Assembly: GCA_024500155.1 (NCBI GenBank)
Contig: CM044869.1
Location: forward strand, 28,146,501 to 28,210,500
Direction of reading: 5' to 3'
DNA from: Chenopodium formosanum
Lineage: Eukaryota > Streptophyta > Magnoliopsida > Caryophyllales > Amaranthaceae
DNA: 64,000 nt
Notes under the pieces: generated by a model
Databases searched by the model: none
Told to the model about the DNA's origin: nothing
Seen by the model: only the letters and a program-made list of their open reading frames with translations
Position numbers and translations under genes: made by a program
Part shown: piece by piece, positions 1 through 12,016 of the stretch
Numbering within the stretch: the first letter of the stretch is position 1
How the letters are laid out: the number at the start of each line of letters is the position of its first letter

Positions 1-506
1 ACTTAAGAAGGAAATTTGTCACCAAAAGCGTATAAGATCACAATTCATATAAATGAAGCTCCGTTGCTTATATCTCCGAAAATTGCATCAATAAGCCCTG
101 CACAAATGACATAATCCAAACAACTTGGAAAATATTTGGTTTATAGCAAGAGTTATATACAAAAATATCTAAGTAAAAAGCAAATAATATAACTAATAAA
201 GAGAAAAATAAAGAAAAAAGAAAAAGGTTTTGGATTCAAAGGGAGTTTGGATTTTCACTTTGGGAACCAAAACAAAGAAAACATCATCAAAACATTGATT
301 TTAGAAGAGAGAAAGGAAGTGAACATCAACAAAGATGAGAAAAACATATAATGGGCGCTCATTGGAAATGAATATACCCTATAAAACATGCCCTTAGAAT
401 AAAAACAATAATGAAACACCCCCCCAACTTGAACCAAAAACCGTCCTCGGTTGGAACATAATTGATAAAAGGGGAGAGGGGGGAAGGGAAAAAAAGAGGC
501 CCAAAG
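1..506 (-). other. 3' untranslated part of element A
   Basis: Noncoding sequence downstream (minus strand) of A's post-pol ORF. A G-rich tract with seven consecutive G on the minus strand (about 415-427) resembles the G-rich purine tracts that follow the same ORF in element B. No LTR start is recognisable, so the 3' LTR must lie left of base 1. Short ORFs here have no recognisable similarity. Confidence 0.55.
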
Positions 507-2340
507 GCTCTAGTAATCCATATGAGAGCTAGATCCTTCTCCACTCGGACGCCATTTGTAGTCGACGTCGATAGGAGGGCTACAGAGGTCCCATCCACCG
601 GTATAACCCGGTGGAAAAACACGATTTCGGTGTAGCCCTTGTTGCCAATCCCGAAGAAGGTCAAAATGAGGTGGCATCACTAGGGGCTCCGAGGTGTAAA
701 TGGGGTAATTGGGGTCCCCACGATAATCACAACCTCCCGGTGCCCAATAGTCATACCCCTTTGAAGTAGGGTAATCCACACGAGGGCCACCTTGAGAAGA
801 TGGCCCTTGCCAATAAGGCCAAACTGGTTGACAGGGAGTCCCGTCGATATGCGGTTCCGCATAAGAATGAACCGTCCCTTGTTAGGGCAGAAAGTAAGGA
901 TAGTTCACGGGAGGGTCGAAATGCCAATCATAAATGTTGGCATTGTAAACCCCGTGACCATCGGCGGCCTCCGCCAACCGGTTAACTTGCAAGGTTAAAT
1001 TTTGAAAGACGCTTTTAATATTGAAAGGGGAAGTGGAAGAAATCATACCTCTCTCACTAAAGGAGGGGACGTGAAAAGATTGGGACCCTTCCCTAAATTG
1101 AAATTATTGATGCTCAAATTGTTGTTTATGATGATCTTGTTGGTGTTGTTGTTGATGTTGTTCTTATTGTTGTCGTTGTTGTTGTTTGTCGACGACGAGA
1201 AGCTTGAGGAACCTGTTCCCTATGAGACAAATGGAGCTCATCAATGGTGGTACAAGGAACATTCCATTGATTCACATCCTCTGGCGGGTTGGAGATGAAA
1301 GGATGAGAAATTTCACACCAAGATACCTCGCGGACCATCAAAATCCGCTCATCTAGATTCCCTCAAATAATCATTTCATGGAACATCCCGGCTTGCTTGA
1401 GAGAGGCAAGGTTCAAGCAAGAGAACTCATTCGACCGGGGTGAGCTTGGACAACTCCTCTCCAAACCCAAGCGTAAAGGCAATCCAAGTGATCATACCAC
1501 TGCATTGAATATCGCCGGTGAGAGAAGTTCCCAACTTTGTCTCATTGAAGCGATCGGCAAGGATGACACTGAAATTGACTTTGTAATCATAATTGATGTA
1601 ACCCTCGGTGGCCAAGCATTGCATAGTGAGCTCCTCTTAATTTATCTTCCTAAGCTCTTGCCAAGAGAAGAGTGCATACACCATCATCCTATGAAAATAC
1701 CGAAAGACCGGATGGATGATTTCCGACGCCTTAGCGAAGCGGGAACGAAATCTTGTGGTGCCTTGGGTGATGGTGTCCCACCATTCTTGCTCCATATACC
1801 CTTCCTATGTTCTGTCATTCACCCCATGCACGAGGCTTTCCGGATCCCACCCAAACATATTGTTTAGCTCCTTAAGAATGATCTTCCGTTGCTTATTAAA
1901 GATTTGAAAATGAAGCTTAAGCTCCTTCACACCACACCTCTAAGTAGTTTGAAGTTGAAAGGAAGAGAGGAATTCCAAAGTGAGCTCTCGGTAAGTGCAA
2001 GGAGGCTAAGGGTCAGCCGAAGGAGTATTGATGAATTCCGAAGGAATCGAGATAGAGAGGAATGACTCCTAACCTAAAGACTCAGTCATTTCTTGGATAT
2101 CCGCATCAAAACCCAATGTTTGACAACATGATTTTATCGTAGAATCTTGTAGAGTGGACATGGCGCTTAGAAAGTTCATCAAAACAATTGCGTTGAAATT
2201 GAGAATCAAATTGAACCGTGTATGGTTGGGGACGGTTGGGCGTTGAAGTAGATGAGGATGGTGCTTGGGAAGAAGAAAATTGTGTGACTTTCGGGAAGAA
2301 GAACCCGACAGCATATCTCAAAGTCGGCAAGACATCACTT
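507..2340 (-). pseudogene. Athila post-pol ORF of element A, degenerate
   Basis: Athila elements carry an extra ORF downstream of integrase in the position of a retroviral env; its function is not established. Here several minus-strand frames join into one decayed protein. An N-terminal part at 2330-2070 is serine/proline rich and ends in a segment containing RHVHSTRFYDK. A middle part follows around 1980-1430 and includes a stretch resembling YCELTCEFLSS of element B. A Q/T-rich stretch lies at 1340-1126, and a P/G/Y-rich tail at 1000-507. Stops and frame changes separate the pieces. I see no convincing signal peptide or membrane anchor, so calling it an envelope gene is not supported. Confidence 0.6.
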
Positions 2341-3588
2341 AAACAACAATAGTCAACTAATCCAAAAATGCTACGTAAAACAAGTACCTACAATCAACCA
2401 AACATCCAACTTCAAAAATTCATCTCACAATATTCATTAACTCAATTCAAATTAATTACCCATATAAGGCATCACATGGTGTCAAAAGAACTACTCCATA
2501 AACAAAATTAGGAGAATAGTGAACATGGGAGTAAATTCAAAACCACTTCAAAGATTGTTCATATTCAAAATCAAAGTGATAAAGAGATATGAACACCATC
2601 AAATTATCAAATCAACATATCAAACCAAATTTCACAAACAAAGGAAATCAATCCACCATCAAACTATTTCACTTAGTATAATGTCATACAATTATCACAT
2701 TTACATATCAAACTCAACAATATTAGTATGAACAATTGCAAGTCAAATTTCATCCAAACATCATTCGATAAGCAATGTAGCCGAAATATGACAAATTCAG
2801 CACATACTACTCAAATATATTACCATTCAAGAACAATCAACAAAGTAGTACCTGAAAGTAGGAATTTGTCATATAATTCATGAAATTGGGTGCTCCAAAT
2901 CACAATTTAAACAACAAAATCGCTAAATATACTTACAAAATCAATATTATAGTGAAGAAAAGTAAGTAAATCATACCAAATAGCTCCAAAAGAAAGCAAA
3001 AATAGAAGACCGACACGAATGACAGCGCCGACCTCGTCAACAATGGTGGAAAAATGAAAATTTGTGATGAAATAAGGTAGAAATGGAGGGAATTGATGTG
3101 TGTATGCAAGATATTAGTGAAGAAGTAAGGGAATGAAGGTAGATAGAGGGAGTTAGGGTTTTAGTGAGAAAAAGAAGTGAGGAAATAAGGTCAAAAATCG
3201 GGGGTTAACCCCGAATATTTTTTCTGTGGGTATAGGAGGAGCGGGCGCTCCACATAAAATGGAGCGGGCTCTCGTTCAAGGTGGAAAGGCTGCTCAACCC
3301 TTCTGCCAATATATGGTAGAAATTTTACCTTTGTGGAGCAGGCGCTCCACTCGTTTGGAGCGGCCGCTCCTCAAGACTGCTCAAGGAGGCTAATTTGCTC
3401 CATTTCTTTTCTTAGCCACATTTCGCAATCCAACTTCCACCCTACAAAAACCAACAACATACAATGATATAATCAAAATCCAAATTAATCCAAACCAACA
3501 AAACATAAAATTGAAATCAAAAGAACTCAAGTTGCTTCCCGAAAGCGCTTCTTCATGAAGTCATTAGCTTGACCATGAGGAAACATCA
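2341..3588 (-). other. Spacer between integrase and post-pol ORF of element A
   Basis: About 1.25 kb with no coding signal. It is AT-rich from 2341 to 3180 and carries a palindrome cluster at 3238-3370. The matching place in element B (35659-36345) is also noncoding with its own palindrome cluster, but is shorter. Pyrimidine-rich stretches on the minus strand around 3000-3180 could belong to a leader or intron of a subgenomic post-pol transcript; that is inference. Confidence 0.55.
3238..3370. repeat. Cluster of GGAGCGGSCGCTCC-type palindromes (element A internal)
   Basis: Four copies of a 14-bp palindrome family lie within 133 bp: 3238-3251 GGAGCGGGCGCTCC, 3261-3273 (imperfect), 3335-3348 GGAGCAGGCGCTCC and 3357-3370 GGAGCGGCCGCTCC. 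Seven more copies of the same family sit in A's LTR at 55634-55828. Confidence 0.9.
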
Positions 3589-4138
3589 TCAGTGGGGAGG
3601 CTTAGGATCCAAAGGATCAAGCTGAACACATTCAATCAAACCAACATCTTCCTTGCAAAAATACTGCTTTAACCAATGACCATTAACCATGAACTTATGA
3701 TCGCCCGCATCTAACTCTAAAGAACCATAAGGAGTAGTGTTTAAAATCACAAAAGGCCCCGACCATTTGGACTTGAGTTTTCCGGGAAACAAACGAAGCC
3801 TTGAGTTAAATAGCAACACCTTATCTCCAACCTTGAAGCTCTTGTTTCTTATATGTTGGTCAAGCCACTTGGTTTTCTCCTTATATAGCCTTGTGTTCTA
3901 ATAAGCGTCATATCTAAGCTCCTCAAGTTCATTGAGCTTGAGCAATCTCTTTTCACCGGCCAACGACATATCCATGTTTAGCTCCTTGATAGCCCACCAA
4001 GCTTTATGTACTAATTCATCGGCAAGCAACAAGGCTTCCCATAAACCAACTGATAGGGGCTTGTACCAATTGGAGTCTTGTATGCTGTTCTAAGAGCCCA
4101 TAGCATGTCATCAACCTTGAGAGACCAATCCTTCCTAG
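3589..4138 (-). pseudogene. Integrase C-terminal part of element A
   Basis: The minus strand continues the integrase interrupted at 15590: the fragment begins SRKDWSLKVDDMLWALRTAY at 4138 and follows directly after LLEKMVNK on the other side of copia 1. It ends in the DNA-binding C-terminal region typical of Ty3/gypsy integrases, with KWSGPFVILNTTPYGSLEL at about 3770-3720. Stops occur between about 4010 and 3820. The role would be strand transfer of element DNA into the host chromosome; this copy cannot be functional. Confidence 0.85.
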
Positions 4139-4143
4139 ATTTG

Positions 4144-4407
4144 TGTTGGGTTTTGATGAGTCTTACTCATCGCGAAATAAAACCCGAGCTCTTACAATTA
4201 ATATAATCATAACACATAATTAACAAGAATTAAGGAGAGACTTAATTACCTTTGACGCGTGATTTTCTCGTACCCCGAGCTCTTACTAGAGAAAGCTTTA
4301 AGTCTCGCACCGGTAAAAACCTCTTACGGTATCCACCCGCAACTCGACCCCGACTAGGTCCATTACTTAGAGGTTAGCGAAGCCCGACCAAATAATCGAG
4401 TAATTAT
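4144..4407 (-). repeat. Copia 1 left (3') LTR, truncated remnant
   Basis: About 264 bp align with the start of the right LTR at 9950, including TGTTGGGTTTTGATGAGTC and the segment around CAACTCGACCCCGACTAGG. The stretch around 4230-4255 is the uninterrupted version of the site where PIF/Harbinger sits in the right LTR. At about 4407 the LTR runs straight into RT sequence, so the remaining LTR of about 1 kb is deleted. Confidence 0.88.
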
Positions 4408-6640
4408 AAGCGAAGCATATGGAATCTAATTCATCCTTTCCCGCTCATCAGGTGTCTGTGGACACTACTTCTTGCTTAGGGTTATGCCATGTGACATGGA
4501 TAGGTGACCTCTCTTGGCCTCTTGCATGTTTAATCGTGCCAGTACCTTATCAATATAAGCACTTTGACTCAATTTAATCATCCTTTTTAATCTATCCCTA
4601 TAGATCTTGATACCCAATATGTACTGAGCCTCTCCCAAGTCTTTTATTGAAAAACACTTTCCGAGCCATGCCATTACAGACTCTAACATCGCAATGTTGT
4701 TTCCAATGAGCAATATGTTATCGACATATAAGACTAGAAAGGCGATGTCACTCCCACTGACCTTCTAGTAAACACAAGATTCATCTGGATTCTTAATAAA
4801 ACCAAATTTACTAATGGCTTCATCGAATCCCAGATTCCAATTTCCGTTAGCTTGCTTTAGCCCGTAGATGAACTTTTTAAGCTTGTACACTTTCCCAATA
4901 TTATTTTGGTCGACAAAACCTTCAGGCGGTTTTGACGTCCTCTACCATATTTCATAGTTGTAATATGCAACAATCGCTAAGAGGATCCCAACGGATTTAA
5001 GTATTGCGACCATAGAAAAGGTTTCATCGTAATCAATAACACAAATTTGCCTGTAACCTTTTGCTACCAATCTAGCTTTGTAAATGAATACATTTCCATC
5101 TTTGTCGGTTTTAAATTTGAAAATCCACTAACATCTGATAGGTGTGTAACCCTCGGGTAAGTCAATCAAGTCCCAAACTTGATTTTCAAATATGGAATCC
5201 ATTTCAGATCTCATGGCCTCTTGCCATTTAGCAGAGTCGATGCTTGCCATCGCTTTCTTGTAGGTTGACGGTTCGTCTCCATCCTTCACCAGGATGTCCT
5301 AATTCTCGGTTAATACAATACCATGATATCTATCAGGGTGAGATCTCGGCCTCTGAGACCTGCGCAGGGTAACGGATTAAGCATTTGCATTGTCAGTGTG
5401 ACTTTGGACATTTTGACCAGCGTCAACAGAAGCTGTTTGAGCACTTTGATTGTCAATTTGATTTTGTTGCTCGTCCTCTCGAACTTCATCGAGTTTGATT
5501 TTCCTCCCGCTTGTCATTTTAGAAAGGCGCTCCTTCTCCAAAAAGACACCATCGCGAGCAACAAACACTTTTGGATTTATTGTTGAAGTAATACCCTTAA
5601 GTTTATTTTGGGTAGCCCATAAAGTAAACCTTGTCATAGTTGGGATGAAGTTTGTCAGAAATCAATTTCTTGACATATGCTTCGCATCCCCATATCTTTA
5701 GAAAAAAAACCTAGGAGGTTTCTTTATCCATAACTCGTATGGAGTCTTTTCTACAGCTTTTGATGGAGCACGATTCAGTGTTAGCGCCACAGTTAGAAGT
5801 GCATGTCCCTAGAAAGAGATACAAAGATCACTAAGACCCATTGTTGATCGTACCATGTCCAACAAGGTTCGATTTCTCCTTTCGGACACTCCGTTCCATT
5901 GTGGAGTTCCTGGAGTTGTCAATTATGAAAGTATACATTTTTGTTTTAGATGGTCATCGATTTCTTGGGTCAAGTATTCATCACCTTGATCCGATCAAGG
6001 GCTTTGATTTTCTTGCCAAGCTGATTTTCAAATTCACTCAGAAATTCTCTGAACTTTTAAAACGATTCAGATTTATACGACATAAGTTAGACATAGCTAT
6101 ATCTACTATAGTCGTTTGTGAAGGTGATCAAATATCAATGTCCGCTTCTCGTGGTTGAGCTCATTGGTCCACATAAATCGGTGTGTATTAGACCCAACAA
6201 ATCTCTTGCCCTTTCTCCCAACTTGGAGAATGGCTGCTTAATCATCTTGCCTAATAAACATCATTCGCAATTCTCAAACGATTAGAAATCGAATAAGTCA
6301 AGAAAACCTTCCCGTACAAGTTTCTTGATGCGTTTGATGTTAATGTGGCCAAGACGACAATGCCACAAGTACGTTTGATTTAACTCCATGGTCATAGCCT
6401 TTTTGGCGGTATTATTCACATTATAAACTTGTTTATCTAAAGAAAGCGCATAAAGACCATTTTCAGAATGTGCAATACCATATTAAACATTATGCATATA
6501 AAACGAACATTCATTGTCCTTTACTCGAAATTCAAAACCTTTGGCGTCCAACGCCGAAATTGAAATAATGTTTTTGGTAATGTTGGGAACATAAAAACAG
6601 TTTTCAAGTTCTAAAACATGCCCCGAGGGCAAAGACAAAA
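4408..6640 (-). pseudogene. Copia 1 GAG-pre-integrase, integrase and partial reverse transcriptase
   Basis: Minus-strand fragments in copia order. The GAG-pre-integrase/HHCC region is near 6400-6240 (LWHCRLGHINIKRIKKL, then SFENCE). The integrase catalytic region is about 6200-5640, followed by a linker to about 5330 whose frame includes KVFVARDGVFLEKERL near 5590-5530. RT runs about 5110 to 4410. In the RT active-site loop the sequence reads LYVDN where copia enzymes have YVDD, so the second catalytic Asp is lost. Frame breaks are numerous. RT ends abruptly at 4408 at the deletion junction with the LTR; RNase H is missing. Confidence 0.85.
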
Positions 6641-7686
6641 TGAGAGTTCCTACGGATACGGCTGCAATTTTAGCTCCATTGTCGACTCGGAGTTTAACCT
6701 CTCCCTTTGCTAGCTTCCTAATGTTCCTTAGTCCCTAAGAATTGGAACAAAGGTGTGAGCCACATCTGGTATCTATTACCCATGATGTTGAGCTAGTGAA
6801 GTTTAAGTCTATAACGAATATACCTGATCCAGAAGCAACGGTTCCGTTCTTCTTATCTTCCTTGATTTTGAGGCAATCTCTCTTCCAATGTCCCTTCTTC
6901 TTACAATAGAAGCATTCGGAATCAGATTTAGAAGATGCTACCTTTTTCTCCTTGTTCTCCTTGGTATTCTTAGACTTAGGCGGAAAGGTCTTCTTCTTAC
7001 CCTTCCCCTTAAAGCCTTTCTTCTTTTTTCTTGAGAGTTTGAACGGCTTGCCCTTTTTATCATGAGCATATCATGCTTCCCCTCATCCTTGAGCGTTTCT
7101 CAGCTTGCTTCAACATACCATGAAGCTCGAAGAGGGTTTTCTCCATGCTGTGCATATTATAGTTCATCTTGAACTAATCATAGCCTTTGTGCAGCGAGTG
7201 GAGAATGATGTTAATTGCCATATCGGTTGAATACCCCGCATCAAGCCTTCCCATGTTCTCAAATAATCCTATCATTTTGAGTACATGTGGGCTGACTGGC
7301 TCTCTTTTCTTGAGCTTTCTATCAAGGATCTGCCGGTAGGTTTCAAACCTTTCAGTTCGGGCCTCTTGGAACATATTCTGCAGCTTAGAAATGATGTCAA
7401 AAGTTGTCTCCTTTTCAAAGAAAGTCTTTTAAAGCTCGGGAGACATTGTGGCCAACATGATGCATTTAACCTCTCGATTAGCAACTTGCCATCGGTTTAG
7501 GGCAGCCAGAATCATCTCCTCATTGGGAGTCTCGGGCATTTCCTCATTAAGGACATATTCCTTTTTCTCTTGCATGAGAACTATACGCAAGTTCCTTTGC
7601 AAATCAAGAAAATTTGGCCCACTCAACTTCTCCTTGTCGAAAATTGAGCGTAACGAAAATTGGTTGTTTGAGTTATTTGAAGACAT
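6641..7686 (-). pseudogene. Copia 1 gag and protease
   Basis: Gag starts at ATG 7686 on the minus strand (MSSNNSNNQFSLRSI) and continues through the copia gag domain (KEYVLNEEMPETPNEE). It then has a lysine-rich stretch and a zinc knuckle with intact Cys and His residues (CFYCKKKGHWKRDC near 6915-6875). The protease region follows to about 6640. Gag would form the cytoplasmic virus-like particle and package RNA. Frames shift several times (near 7430, 7175 and 7060), so no full protein is made. The first Cys of the knuckle is kept here but replaced by Ser in copia 2. Confidence 0.85.
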
Positions 7687-9949
7687 GATTCTACTATTGA
7701 AAGAATTAAAATGAAAAACCATTCACAATACTTAAATAATATTGAAAGCATGCATTTTAATCAAACTTATTTAAATGTATTATTCACACATTAAATTGTC
7801 CCCATTTGGTAAGAATAAGTCGATTCTAAGATCCAAAGAAACAATGAGTGGTTAAGCATGCTTTGTCTTGTCTTAACACTCACTCTTCTAAGATAAGTAA
7901 CTCTTTGCTAATGGCTCCAAGCCACTCTTGGTTGGATAAATCGTCGCATCTAATGCTCTTTCAACAACTTATCCACTTTGCCACGACATGTTAGGACTCC
8001 AACACTCATATCGTTGAGTATAACCAAAACCAACTTGCATATCCGGTATGCCTTACGTATCCTAGGGAGTAATAGTGATGCCTCGCTTTGGCGTAGCCCA
8101 TCACAACTCTCAATAGGTTGATAAGTGTTGTTTTGGAATGGCAATTTTACTCAATATTTTAGGGACCTAGGGTTTCTATGTTGGTTGATTTAAGTGAACC
8201 TAATTAATCATCGCAACATTCGAAATCCTAAACATGGATCTAACATATAATTCATATATATATAATCATAAACATATATCGAAAACATAAATAACGATGC
8301 ATTTGGCAACTAGCATTACCCCTTGTGTCTTCAAGTCTTCAAGGGACATCTTTTGCAACTTCATGGCTTCGTCTTCCAAGAACCTTCGTCTTCAAGACAT
8401 GACTATAATTATGCAAATACTAGTATCTACTATTAGGACTAATCTAAATATTAAGGTACAAAAATACTCAACGGTTCGCAGACAGTATTTAGATTAACAA
8501 AAATATATAATAGAACTCAGTCCGTATTTTCTATCCTAATCGTCCCCACTAGTTGCCATTTTTATAAAACCTGCGAGAGAATATACATTCTATTCATCCA
8601 TTCACTATTTGTGAATGGCTCATGCATTTAACAACGATACACAAATAACAATGCACAAACACGCGTAAACTACTAACTAATTTAGGTCGTTAATCCAATT
8701 AAAATGCCTAATTAAAACTAGTCAAAGTTGTTTAACCGATTATGTAATTTAGTGCAATTAAAATTGAAGCTCCCACTAAATTCCGCATCCATCTTAATTA
8801 ATCCAATTAATTAAGCTGGTAAACCCAAAATTTTGACAAAATAAAATTTTGCCAATATCGCTCAAAACTGAGGCCTAGCCTCAATATTTATACTAAATAA
8901 TTAAAACTAAAATAATTAATTAAAATAATCAAAACGACAAAAGAATACAAAATTGCGTAGTCCAAAATGTCTAAGTGCCTAGCACCAAGACTTGGAGTGC
9001 TTACTACTTGCACAACCGAATGATGCTAAATGAACGTGGGAGTGACTTACGATGTCGCTTACGCGTCACACCGACCACATTAGCGAACTTTCGTACACCA
9101 TGTCGTGGCCCATGATGGTCATGTCGTGCGATCTCTATGCACCTCATTGTTCCGCAAGCAATGTCTACGTACACTAACCCCTATCAAGCACCAACATGAA
9201 TATATACATATATAGCATACCCCGCACCACAAGGCTCGAGATCGCGCAAGCCATGCCACGGCCAGCCGAACCACGCACAGCAGCACGCATGGCGGGTACA
9301 GCTCGAGGATGTTGCTGCTACTTGCTGGCTGGCGCGCCATGCTGCTCGCATCGAGCAGCAGCTACGCAAGGGCTGCATCCTTCGAGGCAACCCCTTGGCA
9401 GCCACATGCGGGCTGCTATGCAGCCCGGCTCTCCAAGGGAGGCTTTTGCCTCGATTTGTGCCATAGCCTCAAAGAACAAATTTTTCACAATTAATGCAAT
9501 GGATTTGCAATTATGTGAAAATATAAACCAATCTTTCAAGCACTAAATACACCAAGTAACCATGCTTAAAGAGGTTCAAAATTGCAGAAACATTAAGGAA
9601 AGAACCATATACATAATCACCATAAATATGCCATTAAGATTCAAGGTTAGAAAGACTTAAAATTTTTCGTTAAAATGAAAATTCTCTCGAAAAAGGCATT
9701 TCTGGTAAGATTTTAGCCTAAAACACAATCCTAATGGGAAAAAGCATTTCCACGACACCTTTTCCACCCAAAATTCACTAGTTTTGGGCGAAAATCTAGG
9801 TTCGAGGCTATAATCAGCTTTAAAACGGGTTTAAATTAATAAAACCAAGCTACTAATCTAATTAGCAACGTAAAACCAGAAAAATAAAGCCATAAAAGCA
9901 CCTTGAAAATTATGATTATAAAAATAAATGAGCAAGGCTCCGATACCGC
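7687..9949 (-). other. Copia 1 long 5' leader
   Basis: About 2.26 kb between the primer site and the gag start, with no coding signal. The same leader, similar in sequence in its gag-proximal part, lies at 30610-33075 in copia 2. A GC-rich block at about 9220-9450 interrupts otherwise AT-rich DNA; the corresponding block of copia 2 (about 32150-32360) differs in sequence. ORFs in the GC-rich block overlap on both strands and look accidental. Confidence 0.75.
9936..9948 (-). promoter_or_regulatory. Copia 1 primer binding site (initiator Met tRNA type)
   Basis: On the minus strand, next to the end of the right LTR, the sequence is CGGTATCGGAGCC, close to TGGTATCAGAGCC, the usual complement of plant initiator Met-tRNA 3' ends in copia elements. 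Two positions differ. This marks the right LTR as the 5' LTR and fixes the element's orientation. Confidence 0.75.
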
Positions 9950-10084
9950 TGTTGGGTTTTGATGAGTCTGAGTCATTGCGGAATAAAACCCGAGCCAAGA
10001 TCACACTCACAATTAATATAATCATAAGACATAATTAATATAATTAACAAGAATTAAGGAAAGACTTAGGGCCTGTTCTCATAC

Positions 10085-10226
10085 GTTTATTTAAAGTTCA
10101 ATTCAATTCAGTTCAGTTCAGCTCTAATAAGTTCAGTTCAGTTCAGTTCAGTTTATGTCTAATGATATTACTAATGATATAAAGCCAAATTTCATTCTTT
10201 TAAGCTCTTATTACAACAACGACAAT

Positions 10227-10262
<36 letters not shown>

Positions 10263-10276
10263 TTAAATAATAACAT

Positions 10277-10312
<36 letters not shown>

Positions 10313-10315
10313 TTG
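10085..10315. repeat. PIF subterminal GTTCA repeats and TAA microsatellites
   Basis: Several tandem copies of TTCAGTTCAG lie at about 10085-10155 and have partners in inverted orientation at 14371-14397. They are likely transposase-binding subterminal repeats; that is inference. Two TAA/AAT runs (about 10225-10260 and 10279-10312) follow and are simple-sequence expansions. Confidence 0.8.
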
Positions 10316-10466
10316 ATACAATTCATTGTTCAAATGATTATATTTTTTTGATACATATTTTTACTGTTAAACTCATTGACAAAATGAGAGTACTATACAA
10401 CTTAAACTAATTTTCATAATCGGTTAGTTCTTCGTCTTCTTCTTGTCCAACAAGCTGCTCCATTAC

Positions 10467-11775
10467 CTAGGCATTCCTCTGAACTGACTCCCATATCTGA
10501 TCAGTTATTTCTGGTCGTACAATATCCATAGTTGCTTTTCTGTTAAAATCGTACATAATATGATCTTCTGTTCGCTCCATGGCTTCAACTTGGTGCGTGA
10601 ATGGAATCCTAGTTAATTTAAACGGATAAAATTGTGTAGAGTACAACAAGCAACGATTATTTGCAACTAAAAACGTTATTCCATATGCGGCATCGATTTA
10701 GGTTGTAGAACCTTCCACCTATTTTTCAGAATCGCAAACATCCGCTCAATTACATTTCGACAAGACGAGTGTAGGTAATTGAAATGCTCAAACATTCCTT
10801 GTGAAGTACCTGTTCTCTTGAAATCAAGCAAATGATACCTCAAATCACGTCTTGTATATGGACTCAAGTACCCGAGTGTATTGAGATACACTGAATCGAC
10901 TACATAGTATTTTCCTGTGCAATAATCATAATGTTAGTTTACGAAACTAATGGATTTTCCCATTTTATTCATGAAAATGTCATTTAGTTTGTACCAGGCG
11001 GTGGATGAGGGAATCCCATTCTTGCATCTCCTTAACTTCGCTTCCCAATGGTGCTATCATGTGCACTGCCTTCGTAGCCTACGTTGATGTGAGTAAACAA
11101 CATGTTATGTGAACACACTGCCATCATATTCCATGATTTTTCCCCTTTCGATCTCTATAGGCCTTGCCCACAGCATCGGCAACAGCCGCATGTATAAGGG
11201 TACCATCAATGGCACGAAAACAATCCTAAGAACAAAATTTAACATGGTCATTACATGAACACTGATCATCTTGTAAATTTAATGTGAATGAGTACCTTAA
11301 AGAAAGGCCAGTATTTGTTGTTGTTTTGAATTTCAGGAGGTGTTTCATTCAACCAATGATATGGCCGAATTATTTGAGTTGACAATGTCCGCAATGCCTC
11401 TAACACTTTGTGGAAATACCTCGAGATAGTACATACCCCATGTTGAAATCTTTCAGTAGTATCACGAACGGAAGCAGGTTTGGCAAGCATGTACAAACCT
11501 ATCCCAAGTTGCTCTTCAATGTGTATATGTTTACCAGTACCATCTATCAACAATTGTTGTGCTATGAGGACATTAGCTAGACTTATAAAAATTACTCTAC
11601 TTAGCCAAAGTTGTTCTTTGCAGAAATTATGATGGCCTGTCAGCATCGTATGAATCCATTGACTCCCCGTTTCCCCACCAACATGCATAGGTATCCGTTC
11701 AACTTGGGACGTCAATCTCCGTAGTTCATGCAATGCTATACGTGTCAAACTTTCTTGCACCAACTCATCATCCAT
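10467..11775 (-). pseudogene. PIF/Harbinger transposase (DDE_Tnp_4 / HARBI1-like)
   Basis: The minus-strand protein begins at 11775 (MDDELVQESLTRIALHEL). An intron with GT...AG borders can be placed at 11295-11226, after which the frame continues DCFRAIDGTLIHAAVADA, holding the first catalytic Asp. The second Asp lies in an AHDS motif near 11055-11065, and the Glu in RNVIERMFAIL near 10760-10730, followed by ACCTLHNFIR. The DDE triad is therefore visible, but a frameshift near 11120 and stops near 10690 break the gene. The product would cut and rejoin transposon ends in the nucleus, with the Myb-like partner. Confidence 0.9.
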
Positions 11776-12016
11776 ACTACATAATCACCAAAACATTTAA
11801 CGCAAATTACTTAAGACGAATTTTAAATAAAAAACAATAAACAAAAGTTGATACATAATGGTCACATAAGTTGATATAAACACACATAAAAGAAATAATT
11901 TATACGAAATCATCCGATCATATTACAACAACATATGTTGTAACTAAAATCCACAATGAAAATCTGATCACAAACATAAAAGCCACCAGAAAGTCACACA
12001 ATTCCAACCTAACATA

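Noticed and set aside
1397..1867. 156-codon plus-strand ORF
   Set aside because: It is opposite the degenerate post-pol ORF of element A, whose minus-strand frames resemble element B. The plus-strand frame has no recognisable domain.
9196..9546. 116-codon plus-strand ORF and opposite-strand ORFs
   Set aside because: They fall in the GC-rich part of the copia leader, are open on both strands, and the corresponding region of copia 2 does not keep them.
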